Of a stretch of 64,000 nt of DNA, positions 32,786-42,380 are shown in pieces; the first letter of the stretch is position 1; the number at the start of each line of letters is the position of its first letter. This DNA is from Gammaproteobacteria bacterium (GTDB lineage Bacteria > Pseudomonadota > Gammaproteobacteria > Competibacterales > Competibacteraceae). The notes beneath the pieces were generated by a model. It made no database searches. It saw nothing but the letters and a program-made list of their open reading frames with translations, and had not been told where the DNA came from. The position numbers were made by a program, and so were the translations under genes. The stretch covers positions 124,001-188,000 of the forward strand of contig JACKMZ010000004.1 in assembly GCA_024235135.1 (NCBI GenBank). The letters are read 5' to 3'.

Positions 32786-34933
32786 CTACCCTTTGCGGCG
32801 CACTTCGATGACATTCGGCAACTGGGCCAGTCTATCCAGCGTGCGGCTGAGCTGCATGACATCGCTTATTTCCACCGTTAAATTCATGCGAGCGACACCC
32901 GTGTTCGTGTTGGTGTGGGTATTGGACGCCAACACATTGATTTGTTCGTTGACCAGAATGGAAGTGATATCGCGCAGCAATCCCGTTCGGTCGTAGGCTT
33001 TGATGTAAATGTTCACCGTATAGGTGGTGTCCGGACTGTCGCCCCAACTGACCTCTATGATCCGCTCCGGGTGTTGTTTGACCAGTTCCAGCAAATTGAG
33101 GCAATCCTGGCGATGGATGCTGACCCCCCGGCCGCGCGTGATGAATCCCGAAATGGGTTCGAACGGAGTCGGTTTGCAGCAGGTCGCCAGATGCGTGAGC
33201 AACTTGCCCACACCCCGGATGTGTATCTCCCCGCCCCGATGGCTGGGCGGAGGCGGCGCCTTGCGTGGCTCGGTGGGCGTCTCCGGCGCGGGAGGCAACA
33301 CCAGCGATTGTAATTTGGCGCAAACCTGCCCCAAGGTGATGGTGCCGAAGCCAAGCGCGGCGTACAACTCATCCGGTTTGTTGAAGTTGAGTTGCTCAGC
33401 CAATTTCTGCAGATCCACTTGCTTGGCGCTGACATCCAAACGCCGTAATTCCCTTTCCAAAGCCGCACGGCCAGCCTGAACATTCTTTTCCTGTTCCTGA
33501 TGGCGGAACCAAGCGCGCACCTTGCCGAGTGCGCGACTCGTCTTGAGGTACCCCAAATGCGGGCTGAGCCAATCGCGGCTGGGGGTGCCTTCCTTGGTAG
33601 TCAATACCTCGACTTGTTCGCCGCTTTTCAATTCATAGTTGAGCGGCACGATTCGCCCATTCACCTTGGCCCCACGACAACGATGACCGATCTCGGTATG
33701 CACGTGATAGGCAAAATCGAGTGGGGTCGCTCCTTGGGGCATATCGATGATCGTGCCTTTCGGAGTACCCACGAACACCCGATCCTGAAAGACCTCGGTC
33801 TTGAATCGTTCCAGAAAATCATTGGACTGCTCGTCCTTCCAGTCCAGGATCTGCCGCAGCCAGGCCAGTTGCCGGTCCCAGGCGCGGCCTGCCGTGGCGC
33901 CGCCTTCCTTGTAACGCCAGTGCGCGGCAATACCCAATTCCGCCGCTTCGTGCATCGCGCGGGTGCGAATCTGCACCTCCAGGGTCTTGCCCTGGGGACC
34001 AATCACCGCCGTATGCAAGGATTGATAGCCGTTGTCCTTGGGACTGGCGATGTAATCATCAAACTCCTGGGGAATATGGTTCCACTGGGCATGCACCACG
34101 CCTAGAACCGTATAGCATTCCGTGACGGTCTCCGTAATCACCCGTACGGCGTGGACATCGAAAATCTGCTCGAAAGGCAGGCGCTTGCGCTGCATCTTGC
34201 GCCAGATGCTGTAGATATGTTTGGCGCGGCCGGACACCTGAGCATGAATGCCCGCCGCCCGCACGTCTTCGTTGAGTTGCGCCACGACGCCAGCAATGTA
34301 ATGCTCCCGGTCGCGGCGGCGCTGATCCAGGGTCCGCGCCAGCCCCTTGTAGACAGCCGGCTGCAAATGACGCAAGGCCAGGTCTTCCATCTCCCAGCGG
34401 AATTGGCCCATGCCCAGGCGGTTGGCCAATGGCGTAAAAATATCCAGGGTTTCCTGAGCGATACGCTGCTGTTCCTCCACGGGCCACTGATCCAGAGTCC
34501 GCATGCGCGCCAAGCGTATGGCCAGTTTCATGATGACTACCCGGACATCCTTGGCCATGGCCAGCAACATCTTGCGCAGATTTTCCAATTGCTGGGATTG
34601 GGAAGACGCTCCCTGCTGATGGAAACTGCCGATGACGTCGAGCCGCGCGCTACTGTCCACCAACTGAGCGATGGGCAGGCCGAACTCCGACGCCACCTTC
34701 TGGATGGTCAAGCGGCCCTGTTCGACCGCTTGATGCACCAGCGCGCCGGCTAGCGCCTCATGATCCATGCGCAACTCGACCAACAGATCCGCCGCCATCA
34801 CCCCCCGGACACCGCTCAGCGCATAGGCCCGACGCAACACGTTCAGTTGCTCTGGAGACCATTGTCCGGGCAACCGGGCCAGCCACGCTTCTGCATCCGC
34901 ATCGATCAATGGCGTATGGGTGGTGGTCACCAC
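32786..34933 (-). CDS. relA: GTP pyrophosphokinase RelA
   Basis: Synthesises the alarmone (p)ppGpp on stalled ribosomes. The 715-residue protein has the usual order: a degenerate HD domain (residues 30-150), synthetase domain (about 225-345, with VSGRAKHIYSIWRKM and FDVHAVRVI), TGS (near 380-440), the conserved-cysteine region (HLATCCKP) and C-terminal ACT. The hydrolase HD motif, normally LHDVIED, reads VHQAVEQ, so hydrolysis is lost, as in RelA. A separate SpoT is therefore expected elsewhere. The start is a GTG; an adjacent GTG is equally possible. Confidence 0.93.
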   Translation of the reverse strand: MVTTTHTPLIDADAEAWLARLPGQWSPEQLNVLRRAYALSGVRGVMAADLLVELRMDHEALAGALVHQAVEQGRLTIQKVASEFGLPIAQLVDSSARLDVIGSFHQQGASSQSQQLENLRKMLLAMAKDVRVVIMKLAIRLARMRTLDQWPVEEQQRIAQETLDIFTPLANRLGMGQFRWEMEDLALRHLQPAVYKGLARTLDQRRRDREHYIAGVVAQLNEDVRAAGIHAQVSGRAKHIYSIWRKMQRKRLPFEQIFDVHAVRVITETVTECYTVLGVVHAQWNHIPQEFDDYIASPKDNGYQSLHTAVIGPQGKTLEVQIRTRAMHEAAELGIAAHWRYKEGGATAGRAWDRQLAWLRQILDWKDEQSNDFLERFKTEVFQDRVFVGTPKGTIIDMPQGATPLDFAYHVHTEIGHRCRGAKVNGRIVPLNYELKSGEQVEVLTTKEGTPSRDWLSPHLGYLKTSRALGKVRAWFRHQEQEKNVQAGRAALERELRRLDVSAKQVDLQKLAEQLNFNKPDELYAALGFGTITLGQVCAKLQSLVLPPAPETPTEPRKAPPPPSHRGGEIHIRGVGKLLTHLATCCKPTPFEPISGFITRGRGVSIHRQDCLNLLELVKQHPERIIEVSWGDSPDTTYTVNIYIKAYDRTGLLRDITSILVNEQINVLASNTHTNTNTGVARMNLTVEISDVMQLSRTLDRLAQLPNVIEVRRKG

Positions 34934-35047
34934 GGCTGTTCAGCCTCCGGTTGAACCGTCCCGAGCACTCCCGCTCAGGCTTTCTCGATGCCCGGCGCGC
35001 CGCGAATCCAGCCGTATGGCGGGCGTTAACATGCTACGGCCCGATAT

Positions 35048-36688
35048 TCATTGGGCGCCGCGCTGGGCGCTGGGCGTCGGCGTGGATTGGGTCGCCTCGT
35101 GATCATTGACTGTGCCGCTTGGCGTGGCCGCTGGCGAGAATAGCGACTCCCCTTCGCCCATGATCAGAAAAGCGCCGATACCCCCAACCATCAGCAACAA
35201 TAACAAACCGATCAACACCAGCACCCAGCCCTTGGACCCGGATTGCGGTTGCCCATTCGGCGACGAGGGAGCACCACGGATCACGATGGGATCGCCCTGC
35301 TCCTGCGCTGGCGCAGGGCCTCGACCGCCTTCGAACATGGTAAAGGTCGGTGCGGAAACCTGGCTATCGGCCGATTTGCCGTTATTGATCAATTGCAATT
35401 GATCGGCCGCATCGTTGACGATACTGACCGATACACTGTCCCGTCCGGCTTGTTCAGTTAATAACAACGCGCGGTCGCATAATGCGTTGATGGCACGGGG
35501 AATGCCATTACTCACGACCGCTATGCGATCAACCGCCGCCGGCAGAAACAAAGTATCTCCGCGACCGCCAGCCACCTGGAGTTGCTGATGGATAAATGCC
35601 GCGGCCTGGGGCGTGCTCAGGGGTTTCAACTCGATGTAGGTGGCGTTGGTCAGAATCCGGTTTTCCTGCTTGGCATCGGAATCCTGGGTTTCCCCATGCA
35701 ACTTCGACACCTGTCGTTTCAAAACCGAAGTACCCGACATCACGATACTGCCCACGATGCCGAGGCGCGACAGGCTAACGGTGCTACGCATGGTGCTGTT
35801 GTCCATCTTGTCGGCATCGTCGATGATCAGCACGATGCTTTCCCGGTTCGGAGCGTTCATGTACTCCATCAGAGCCTGCAATTTATGCGGGCGCTCCGAA
35901 CCCGCCACGGCCAATTCCAGATTCTCGCAAATCGTCGTCAGCAATTCGTCGTAACCCAGTGGGGCCTTGCACAGCACCGAATTCAAGCCGACTGTCGGAT
36001 CGTACACGATGTTACCGAGCAACAAGCTTTTGCCCGTCCCCGAGTCGCCAATCAGCAGAATCAGGCCCTTGGATAGGCGAATGCTATCCAGCAAACGGGC
36101 ATAGGAGGCTTCATAGTCAGGATAGGCGCGCAGGAAATCGAGTCCACTGCCTTGAAAGGGCTTGCGACGAAACCCGAAGTAGGACACGTTGAAACTGGCC
36201 AGTGGAGACAGATCGGAACCATGCGTCGGTCGATGCGATCGGCGCGACTGTCGAGAGTGCTCCCGGCCCGACTTGGTTTCCAGATTGGGAGGGGCATCTT
36301 TGGTGAAAAGCTGCGTAGCCATTTCCGCAGGGTCCTGAAACATCTGCGTAGCCGGGACCGCATCGGGTAGTTTGGCAATTTCCACCTGCAGGACGGTGCG
36401 CCCCAGCTTGATCTTATCGCCATGCTGCAATCTAACGGGGTCCTTACCCAGCTTCCGGCTGTTTACGAAGGTTCCATTCTTACTCTGCAGATCCTGTATG
36501 CGTATGGACGGAGGATCGATGTCCAGAACGCAATGGTAGCGAGACACAAACTGCTCATGATCGTCTGAGGGTATCGGAATCTCACAGTCTTTCGCACGTC
36601 CGATTCTGCATGCACTGCTCTCAGTAAAAAGGAATCGCTTGCCGCTGAGACTACCTTCGATCGCCTTGAGGGTAACGCTCGCTCCCAT
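35048..36688 (-). CDS. FHA-domain AAA ATPase (ExeA-like) with C-terminal membrane anchor
   Basis: A 546-residue protein with three parts. The FHA domain lies at residues 10-105 (RIGRAKDCEI, SRYHCVLDI, SKNGTFVNS). An ExeA/DamX-type AAA domain follows, starting YFGFRRKPF, with Walker A GDSGTGKS and Walker B VLIIDDADKM. One hydrophobic helix lies near residue 480 (VLVLIGLLLLLMVGGIGAFL) with a short tail. FHA binds phosphothreonine, so the ATPase would be recruited by a phosphorylated partner at the inner membrane. ExeA-like ATPases help to place secretion or cell-wall complexes. The exact role is unknown. Confidence 0.82.
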   Translation of the reverse strand: MGASVTLKAIEGSLSGKRFLFTESSACRIGRAKDCEIPIPSDDHEQFVSRYHCVLDIDPPSIRIQDLQSKNGTFVNSRKLGKDPVRLQHGDKIKLGRTVLQVEIAKLPDAVPATQMFQDPAEMATQLFTKDAPPNLETKSGREHSRQSRRSHRPTHGSDLSPLASFNVSYFGFRRKPFQGSGLDFLRAYPDYEASYARLLDSIRLSKGLILLIGDSGTGKSLLLGNIVYDPTVGLNSVLCKAPLGYDELLTTICENLELAVAGSERPHKLQALMEYMNAPNRESIVLIIDDADKMDNSTMRSTVSLSRLGIVGSIVMSGTSVLKRQVSKLHGETQDSDAKQENRILTNATYIELKPLSTPQAAAFIHQQLQVAGGRGDTLFLPAAVDRIAVVSNGIPRAINALCDRALLLTEQAGRDSVSVSIVNDAADQLQLINNGKSADSQVSAPTFTMFEGGRGPAPAQEQGDPIVIRGAPSSPNGQPQSGSKGWVLVLIGLLLLLMVGGIGAFLIMGEGESLFSPAATPSGTVNDHEATQSTPTPSAQRGAQ

Positions 36689-37306
36689 GTTGGTCTCCCA
36701 ATGCCGAGTGCAATCAGAATTGTTCCATCAATCCCCGAGGGTTCTTGTTTTAGGGAAAGTTTATCAAAAATGATGACATGCCGTTCAGGAACCCAACAGC
36801 CACAATGTCATTTTCATCGAGCCATGCTCGCGTTCGACCTCCCAGCGCACCAGCACTCCATTTTCCAATTCGTGCCGGCCAAGGCAATTATACATTGCCT
36901 GTAAAGGACGGCTGGGGAATACCGCTCCATCCCTTTGCATAGGATAGCGTTCACCTGGAGTATATGTGGCAATAGCCTATTCTGGGTTCCTATTCCTACC
37001 AATTCCACGCTCCTCCACGGCAATCCATCCCCCCGAAATCGCTTTCCACGTAATAGCCAGGATGTGTCAGTATGCGGGCACGACCATACCGACTTCCGAA
37101 ACAGGGCCTATCCGCTCATCAACCTGTCTCCCGGAAGATGGAAGTCCGGGAGCAATGCAAGCCGACCAATAATTGACCTAATCCACGACCGATCCTTACC
37201 CGTCGCCACCGGCATTGCGCCCGTGAGATGTGTGAGTTACAAAGCGTTATGTAACAGCGAAATCCCCAGCGACGACTCTCGGTATCTGCTTAGAGGGGTA
37301 TAGACG
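36689..37306. other. Intergenic region without a recognisable gene
   Basis: About 620 nt between divergent genes. It contains a perfect 7-bp inverted repeat, AGGCAAT and ATTGCCT (36882-36888 and 36894-36900), with a TATAC spacer. No open frame in it resembles a protein. It probably holds promoters for both flanking genes; a small RNA cannot be ruled out. Confidence 0.5.
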
Positions 37307-37753
37307 ATGAACGCGAACGAGCTAGAGCAGTTATGGGTAGAATTTACCGATCACACGGGCCTCAACGAAAAATTACCGGTGTCCCGCGTGAATGAAGAAC
37401 ACTATCGCTTGGACGAAATGCCGTCCTTTGCCTATGGAGTCTCCGTTCATGACGTGGTCAAGGCCACGAATAATGAACAGGGTATTTTACAATTTGTCGA
37501 ATTGGTCGAAAAATCGGGGAATCGAACGGTACGGTTCTTACTGAGCCGATTCTCCATTGAGTCCGACGAAGCCCAAACCATTCTGGCGTATGTCACGGAA
37601 AAGGGCTGCCACTATAGCAATCTGCAACCCAATGTGGTGAGTATTCTGGTCCCACAGCATGTGGATTTGGAACAGGTCACCGACTACCTTCGTCAGGCAC
37701 AGGTCTGGTGGGAACACGCGGATCCCACCTGGGACGACCTGTTCAAGTCATAG
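37307..37753 (+). CDS. DUF4265-like protein
   Basis: A 148-residue cytoplasmic protein with the DUF4265 outline: an acidic start (ELWVEF-type sequence), DEMPSFAYGVSVHDVVKA, VEKSGNRTVRFLL, and a C-terminal aromatic patch WWEHADPTWDD. Function is unknown. An AGAGGGG site lies just upstream of the ATG. It is single and faces a TlpA-like gene downstream. Confidence 0.7.
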   Translation: MNANELEQLWVEFTDHTGLNEKLPVSRVNEEHYRLDEMPSFAYGVSVHDVVKATNNEQGILQFVELVEKSGNRTVRFLLSRFSIESDEAQTILAYVTEKGCHYSNLQPNVVSILVPQHVDLEQVTDYLRQAQVWWEHADPTWDDLFKS

Positions 37754-37789
37754 CGCCCTGGAAACATACGCCCGGCGATCATCTGAGCG

Positions 37790-37813
37790 GCCGGTCATGC
37801 CTGCATGACCGGC
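37790..37813. other. Strong hairpin between convergent genes
   Basis: GCCGGTCATGC pairs perfectly with GCATGACCGGC around a 2-nt loop. No T run follows on either strand. It may end or protect transcripts from the DUF4265 gene and the TlpA-like gene, which converge here. Confidence 0.55.
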
Positions 37814-37838
37814 TAGCGCCCCCTGACCGGAGCACGGT

Positions 37839-38408
37839 TCAACGCCGCGCCGCAGTCGGTACGAAGGATAGACGCGTGCCGCCGGACGCGGGGACAGCGG
37901 TTGTTTTCGGCTTGGCCAAAGCTCTGATCTGGTCGAGGATATCGGGTTCATCCCACTCTCTGGGACCGATCGCCTCGGCGATGATCCGCCCGTTACCATC
38001 CACCATGATAGTCGTCGGCAGCCCCCCAACCCCCCAGGACTCCGCAATCTTGACATCCTCGTCCAACAGCAACGGCAACTTTAGGGGATATTTCTTGAGA
38101 AAGTTCTTAATCTCTTCCGGGCTCTGACCCATGTTGATGGCCAATACCTGAATACCATCCCGATGCAGTTCCTCCCAGGCCCGCTGCAGAGAGGGCATTT
38201 CCCTGACGCAGGGAGGACACCAGGTGGCCCAGAAATTCACCACCATCAATTGGCCCCGATAATCGGTTAGGCGATGGACCTTTCCCTGTACATCCTTGGT
38301 ACGGAAATCGGGAGCCGTCTGAGGGTCGGGATTGAGGGTCAAATCTTGAGCGACGGCCGGAGCCAATGAGGTGAGCAACAAGATGAGCAGGATAATAATC
38401 GATCGCAT
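37839..38408 (-). CDS. TlpA-like periplasmic thioredoxin-fold protein
   Basis: About 189 residues from the ATG at 38408, which begins a clean signal peptide (MRSIIILLILLLTSLAPAVAQ). The thioredoxin motif is WCPPC in NFWATWCPPCVREMPS, and the cis-proline loop is VGGLPTTIMVD. TlpA/ResA-type proteins reduce periplasmic disulfides, for example in cytochrome or copper-site assembly. It lies 60 nt past a GST gene on the same strand. Confidence 0.85.
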   Translation of the reverse strand: MRSIIILLILLLTSLAPAVAQDLTLNPDPQTAPDFRTKDVQGKVHRLTDYRGQLMVVNFWATWCPPCVREMPSLQRAWEELHRDGIQVLAINMGQSPEEIKNFLKKYPLKLPLLLDEDVKIAESWGVGGLPTTIMVDGNGRIIAEAIGPREWDEPDILDQIRALAKPKTTAVPASGGTRLSFVPTAARR

Positions 38409-38468
38409 AAATTCGCCTTCGCATAGACCTAATTCAATGGGGCAGATCGGCGGGCAACGCGCCACGCA

Positions 38469-39068
38469 TCACAGTCCCGGCATGTTCACGAAACCGGGCA
38501 ACGCCTTGATGCGCGCGATCCACGCCACCACATTAGGGTAATCGGTCAGGAATACATGCCCTTCGTGCGCCAGGGCCACATAGGGGAAACAAGCGATATC
38601 CGCGATGGTCGGACGGCCAAGTTCCAGCCACTCACGATCACGCAAATGTCGGTCCATTATACCGATGATTCGACGCGCGCCTGCCCGAGCCTGTTCCACA
38701 TCCAGGGCGGCTCCGAATAGATCGTGGGCCCGCGCCGCGGCAGGGCCGTGCGCAATCTCGTTGGCGGCGGTCGCCAACCATTGGACAACGCGCGCCATTG
38801 CGCCGGCCTCGCTCGGTAACCAGTCCTCGCCCCCGTAAAGTCGGGCCAGATACACCAGAATAGCTTGGGAATCCCTTAGCACCACTTCGCTGTCGACGAG
38901 GACCGGGATCTGTCCCAAAGGATTCAGGGCCAGAAAATCCGCTTGCCGGTGCTCTCCCTTACGGAGATCGACCGTTACCTTCTCCATCGGAATGCTCAGC
39001 AGGGCCGAGAACAGGCGGATCTTGTAACAGTTGCCGGATAACTCCAGATCGTACAATTGCACGGTCAT
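38469..39068 (-). CDS. Glutathione S-transferase family protein
   Basis: A 199-residue cytosolic GST. The thioredoxin-like N-domain has LSGNCYKIRLFSALL and the glutathione-site loop NPLGQIPVLVD followed by LRDSQAILVYLA. The helical C-domain follows. It is of the bacterial GstA/YfcG-like type; the substrate is not known. Confidence 0.87.
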   Translation of the reverse strand: MTVQLYDLELSGNCYKIRLFSALLSIPMEKVTVDLRKGEHRQADFLALNPLGQIPVLVDSEVVLRDSQAILVYLARLYGGEDWLPSEAGAMARVVQWLATAANEIAHGPAAARAHDLFGAALDVEQARAGARRIIGIMDRHLRDREWLELGRPTIADIACFPYVALAHEGHVFLTDYPNVVAWIARIKALPGFVNMPGL

Positions 39069-39143
39069 CCTCCTGCCAATCGTTCAATGGCCATTCAACA
39101 TACTCCTTCACCCACGACAGGGGAAGGCGCGTCCCGTCGATGC

Positions 39144-39172
39144 CTTGATAATTTCCCGGCCCGACCGCATTT
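39144..39172 (+). promoter_or_regulatory. Sigma-32-like promoter of lon
   Basis: CTTGATA (39144-39150) and CCGCATTT (39165-39172) are separated by 14 nt. Each differs by one base from the RpoH consensus CTTGAAA and CCCCATTT. The promoter lies 35 nt before the lon ATG, and lon is a classic heat-shock gene. Confidence 0.6.
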
Positions 39173-39207
39173 ATGCAGCAATACTTTAACCCTAACCGGG
39201 ATCTGCC

Positions 39208-41613
39208 ATGACTGACATTGAAACCATCGAGGCGGAAGCCGAGGTTCTTCAAGAAGAGGACGACACCCCCGCCAGAAATATCGCCGTTGCAACTGACCTT
39301 TTGCCAACGACCCTGCACCTGTTACCCCTGTCGGAGCGGCCGTTCTTCCCTGCTCAGGCATTGCCCATCGTGCTCAACGAGGACCCTTGGCTGCCCACCG
39401 TCGAAGCGGCCGCCAAAACCGATCAGCACGCGATTGGCCTGATCCTGGTCAAGCCCGACAATCCCGATCAGGCCACCACCGACGATTTCCACGAGGTGGG
39501 AACGGTGGCGCGCATCCATCATCCGACCCGGCAACAGGGCCGCATTCAGTTCATCGCCCAGGGACTGAAGCGTTTTCGCATTACTCACTGGATCTCGGCC
39601 ACGCCGCCCTACCAAGCCTGCGTGGAGTATCTGGACGACACCGACTTCGTCAACACCGAAGAATTGCGGGCCTATTCCATGGCCGTAGTCAATACGCTCA
39701 AGGAATTGATTCCTCTGAATCCCTTATATTCCGAGGAATTGAAATTCTTCATGAGCCGTTTCAATACCAACGATCCTTCGGCCCTGGCCGATTTCGCTTC
39801 CAATCTCACGACGGCCAGCAAGGAGGATTTGCAGGATATTCTGGCGACCGCGCCCATTCTCGAACGCATGAAGAAGGTCGTGGTGCTGATCAAGAAGGAG
39901 TTGGAAGTCGCGCGCCTGCAATCCAAGATTCGCAAGCAGGTGGAAGAAAAAATGAGCGAGCAGCAGCGCAAGTTCTTTCTGCGCGAGCAGCTCAAGGCAA
40001 TCCAACAGGAATTGGGCTTGGCCAAAGACGATCGCACCGCCGAGGTGGAACGCTTCCGGGCACGTCTGGAAGAACGCCAGGCGCCGGAACCGGCCATGAA
40101 ACGGATCGAGGACGAGTTGGACAAATTGTCCGTGCTGGAATCGGGTTCTCCCGAGTATGCGGTGACCCGTAATTATCTCGATGTCCTCACCGATCTGCCC
40201 TGGGGTGTCTACGCACCGGACAATCTGGACCTGGATCATGCCCGACGGATTCTGGACCGCGATCACGATGGCCTGGCGGACGTCAAAGACCGTATCATCG
40301 AATTTTTGGCCGTGGGCGCGCTCAAGGGCCAGATCGCCGGTTCCATACTGCTGCTGGTCGGTCCGCCCGGTGTCGGCAAGACCTCCATCGGCCGTTCCGT
40401 GGCCGAGGCGCTGGGACGCCAGTTCTACCGCCTGAGCGTCGGCGGCATGCGTGACGAGGCTGAAATCAAAGGCCACCGGCGCACCTATATCGGCGCCATG
40501 CCCGGCAAATTCATTCAGGCGATCCGCGAGTCCGGCGTGGCCAATCCCGTCATCATGCTCGATGAAATCGATAAGATCGGCGCGGCCTATCATGGCGACC
40601 CGGCTTCCGCCCTGCTGGAGGTGCTGGACCCCGAACAGAACAGCGATTTTCTCGATCACTATCTGGATGTGCGTTTCGATCTGTCCAAGGTCTTGTTCAT
40701 CTGCACGGCCAACCAGTTGGACACCATCCCGAGTCCGTTACTGGACCGCATGGAAACCATTCGCTTGGCCGGCTATATCGCCTCCGAGAAAATGGCGATC
40801 GCCAAGCACCATCTCTGGCCGAAGCTGTTGGATCGCACGGGCATGCCCGCCAAACAGATCAAACTGTCCGACGCGGCCTTGCGCCAGGCCATCGAAGGCT
40901 ACGCGCGGGAAGCCGGGGTGCGCAATCTGGAGAAACAACTGGGACGCATCATCCGCAAAGCCGCCGTGAAGTTCGTCAGCGGCGAGCACGAGCCCGTGCG
41001 CATCGGCGTGAAGGATCTGGAAAATTACCTGGGTAAGCCCCCGTTCCGCCAGGAGAAAGCGGCGTCCGGCGTGGGTATCGCCACCGGCTTGGCCTGGACC
41101 CCCTTGGGTGGCGTGACACTGAACGTGGAAGCCACGCGCGTGCACACCAAGAATCGCGGCTTCAAGCTGACCGGCCGCCTTGGTGAAGTCATGCAGGAAT
41201 CAGCGGCGATCGCTTACAGCTATGTCAGTTCGCATCTGCGGGACTTCAAGGCCGATCCCCGCTTTTTCGACGAAGCCTTCGTGCATTTGCACGTCCCGGA
41301 GGGAGCCACCCCCAAAGATGGCCCCAGCGCAGGTGTGACCATGGCCACGGCGCTGCTGTCACTGGCGCGCAATGAAAAGCCCGCCAGACCGCTAGCCATG
41401 ACCGGGGAACTGACGTTGACCGGTCAAATACTGCCGGTGGGCGGCATTCGAGAGAAAATCATCGCCGCCCGTCGCAACAAGATCACGGAATTGATCCTGC
41501 CCCAAGCCAATCGGGGCGATTTCGAGGAATTGCCGGAACACGTCACCCAGGGACTGGTGGTACACTTCCTCGGCCACTTCCGGGAAGTGGTGAAACTGGT
41601 GTTTACCCCCTGA
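39208..41613 (+). CDS. lon: ATP-dependent protease Lon
   Basis: An 801-residue Lon protease that degrades damaged and regulatory proteins. The N-terminal substrate domain spans residues 40-240. The AAA domain has Walker A GPPGVGKT and the motif VIMLDEIDKIG, and the protease domain has the catalytic serine in KDGPSAGVTMA and the lysine in GGIREKIIAARR. The N-terminus has an extra acidic 30-residue tail. Single gene; the promoter ahead is of heat-shock type. Confidence 0.97.
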   Translation: MTDIETIEAEAEVLQEEDDTPARNIAVATDLLPTTLHLLPLSERPFFPAQALPIVLNEDPWLPTVEAAAKTDQHAIGLILVKPDNPDQATTDDFHEVGTVARIHHPTRQQGRIQFIAQGLKRFRITHWISATPPYQACVEYLDDTDFVNTEELRAYSMAVVNTLKELIPLNPLYSEELKFFMSRFNTNDPSALADFASNLTTASKEDLQDILATAPILERMKKVVVLIKKELEVARLQSKIRKQVEEKMSEQQRKFFLREQLKAIQQELGLAKDDRTAEVERFRARLEERQAPEPAMKRIEDELDKLSVLESGSPEYAVTRNYLDVLTDLPWGVYAPDNLDLDHARRILDRDHDGLADVKDRIIEFLAVGALKGQIAGSILLLVGPPGVGKTSIGRSVAEALGRQFYRLSVGGMRDEAEIKGHRRTYIGAMPGKFIQAIRESGVANPVIMLDEIDKIGAAYHGDPASALLEVLDPEQNSDFLDHYLDVRFDLSKVLFICTANQLDTIPSPLLDRMETIRLAGYIASEKMAIAKHHLWPKLLDRTGMPAKQIKLSDAALRQAIEGYAREAGVRNLEKQLGRIIRKAAVKFVSGEHEPVRIGVKDLENYLGKPPFRQEKAASGVGIATGLAWTPLGGVTLNVEATRVHTKNRGFKLTGRLGEVMQESAAIAYSYVSSHLRDFKADPRFFDEAFVHLHVPEGATPKDGPSAGVTMATALLSLARNEKPARPLAMTGELTLTGQILPVGGIREKIIAARRNKITELILPQANRGDFEELPEHVTQGLVVHFLGHFREVVKLVFTP

Positions 41614-41627
41614 CTACAAGGCTGACG

Positions 41628-42380
41628 ATGATTGTCACCACACACAGGCTGCTGTACCTCTTCGTTCTTCTCGCGTATGGAACCGGCGTCTGGGCAGCCT
41701 GCGAGGACCCGCCAGCGCCTCGCGTGAACTGGCTGAGTTGCGTTATGCCAGGCGCTGACCTCCAGGGAGCGGATCTGCGCGAAGCGGTACTCGGACGGAT
41801 TGATCTGTCGGAAGCCAATTTGACGGGCGCGCGGCTAGGCGGGGCCGATTTCGGCAGAGCCCTGCTGCGCAAAACCGATTTCTCCAGAGCCCGCCTCACG
41901 GGCGCCCGGCTGGTCAGCGCCCGTCTCGAAGGCGCCGTATTCAAGGAAGCGGTTATGGATGGGGCGCGGCTGGAACGGGCCGTGCTGAAAGAAGCCGTGC
42001 TGGAACAGGTGGATTTGAGCCGGGCCAATTTGTATCAGGCCCAGGCTGACGGCGCTTCATTCAACGAAGCCAACCTGAGCCAAGCGGACCTCAGTCAGGC
42101 ACAGATGACCCAGGCCCGTCTGGAAAAAGCGAATTTAACCGGCGTCGTGCTCAGTCGTGCGGTCTTGGAAAACGCCGTCTTCAAGGGCGCCAATCTGAGC
42201 AACGCCCAACTGGACAATGCGGACTTGCTGGGCGCCGATTTCACCAACGCCGATTTGTCCCAGGCCGATCTGCATGGCGCCCGCATCGACGAGGCCAATT
42301 TCACCGGAGCCCGCCTGGACAGCGCCATCTGGATCGATCGGCGGCGCTGTCGGCCGGGTTCGGTGGGCCAGTGCCTGTGA
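41628..42380 (+). CDS. Secreted pentapeptide-repeat protein
   Basis: A 250-residue protein with a signal peptide ending near VWAACED. Behind it lie about 35 pentapeptide repeats of the A(D/N)LXX kind (GADLQGADLREAVL, ANLTGARLGGADF, NADLSQADLHGA), which form a right-handed beta-helix. Role unknown. It follows lon by 14 nt and overlaps the methyltransferase start by 4 nt. Confidence 0.88.
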   Translation: MIVTTHRLLYLFVLLAYGTGVWAACEDPPAPRVNWLSCVMPGADLQGADLREAVLGRIDLSEANLTGARLGGADFGRALLRKTDFSRARLTGARLVSARLEGAVFKEAVMDGARLERAVLKEAVLEQVDLSRANLYQAQADGASFNEANLSQADLSQAQMTQARLEKANLTGVVLSRAVLENAVFKGANLSNAQLDNADLLGADFTNADLSQADLHGARIDEANFTGARLDSAIWIDRRRCRPGSVGQCL

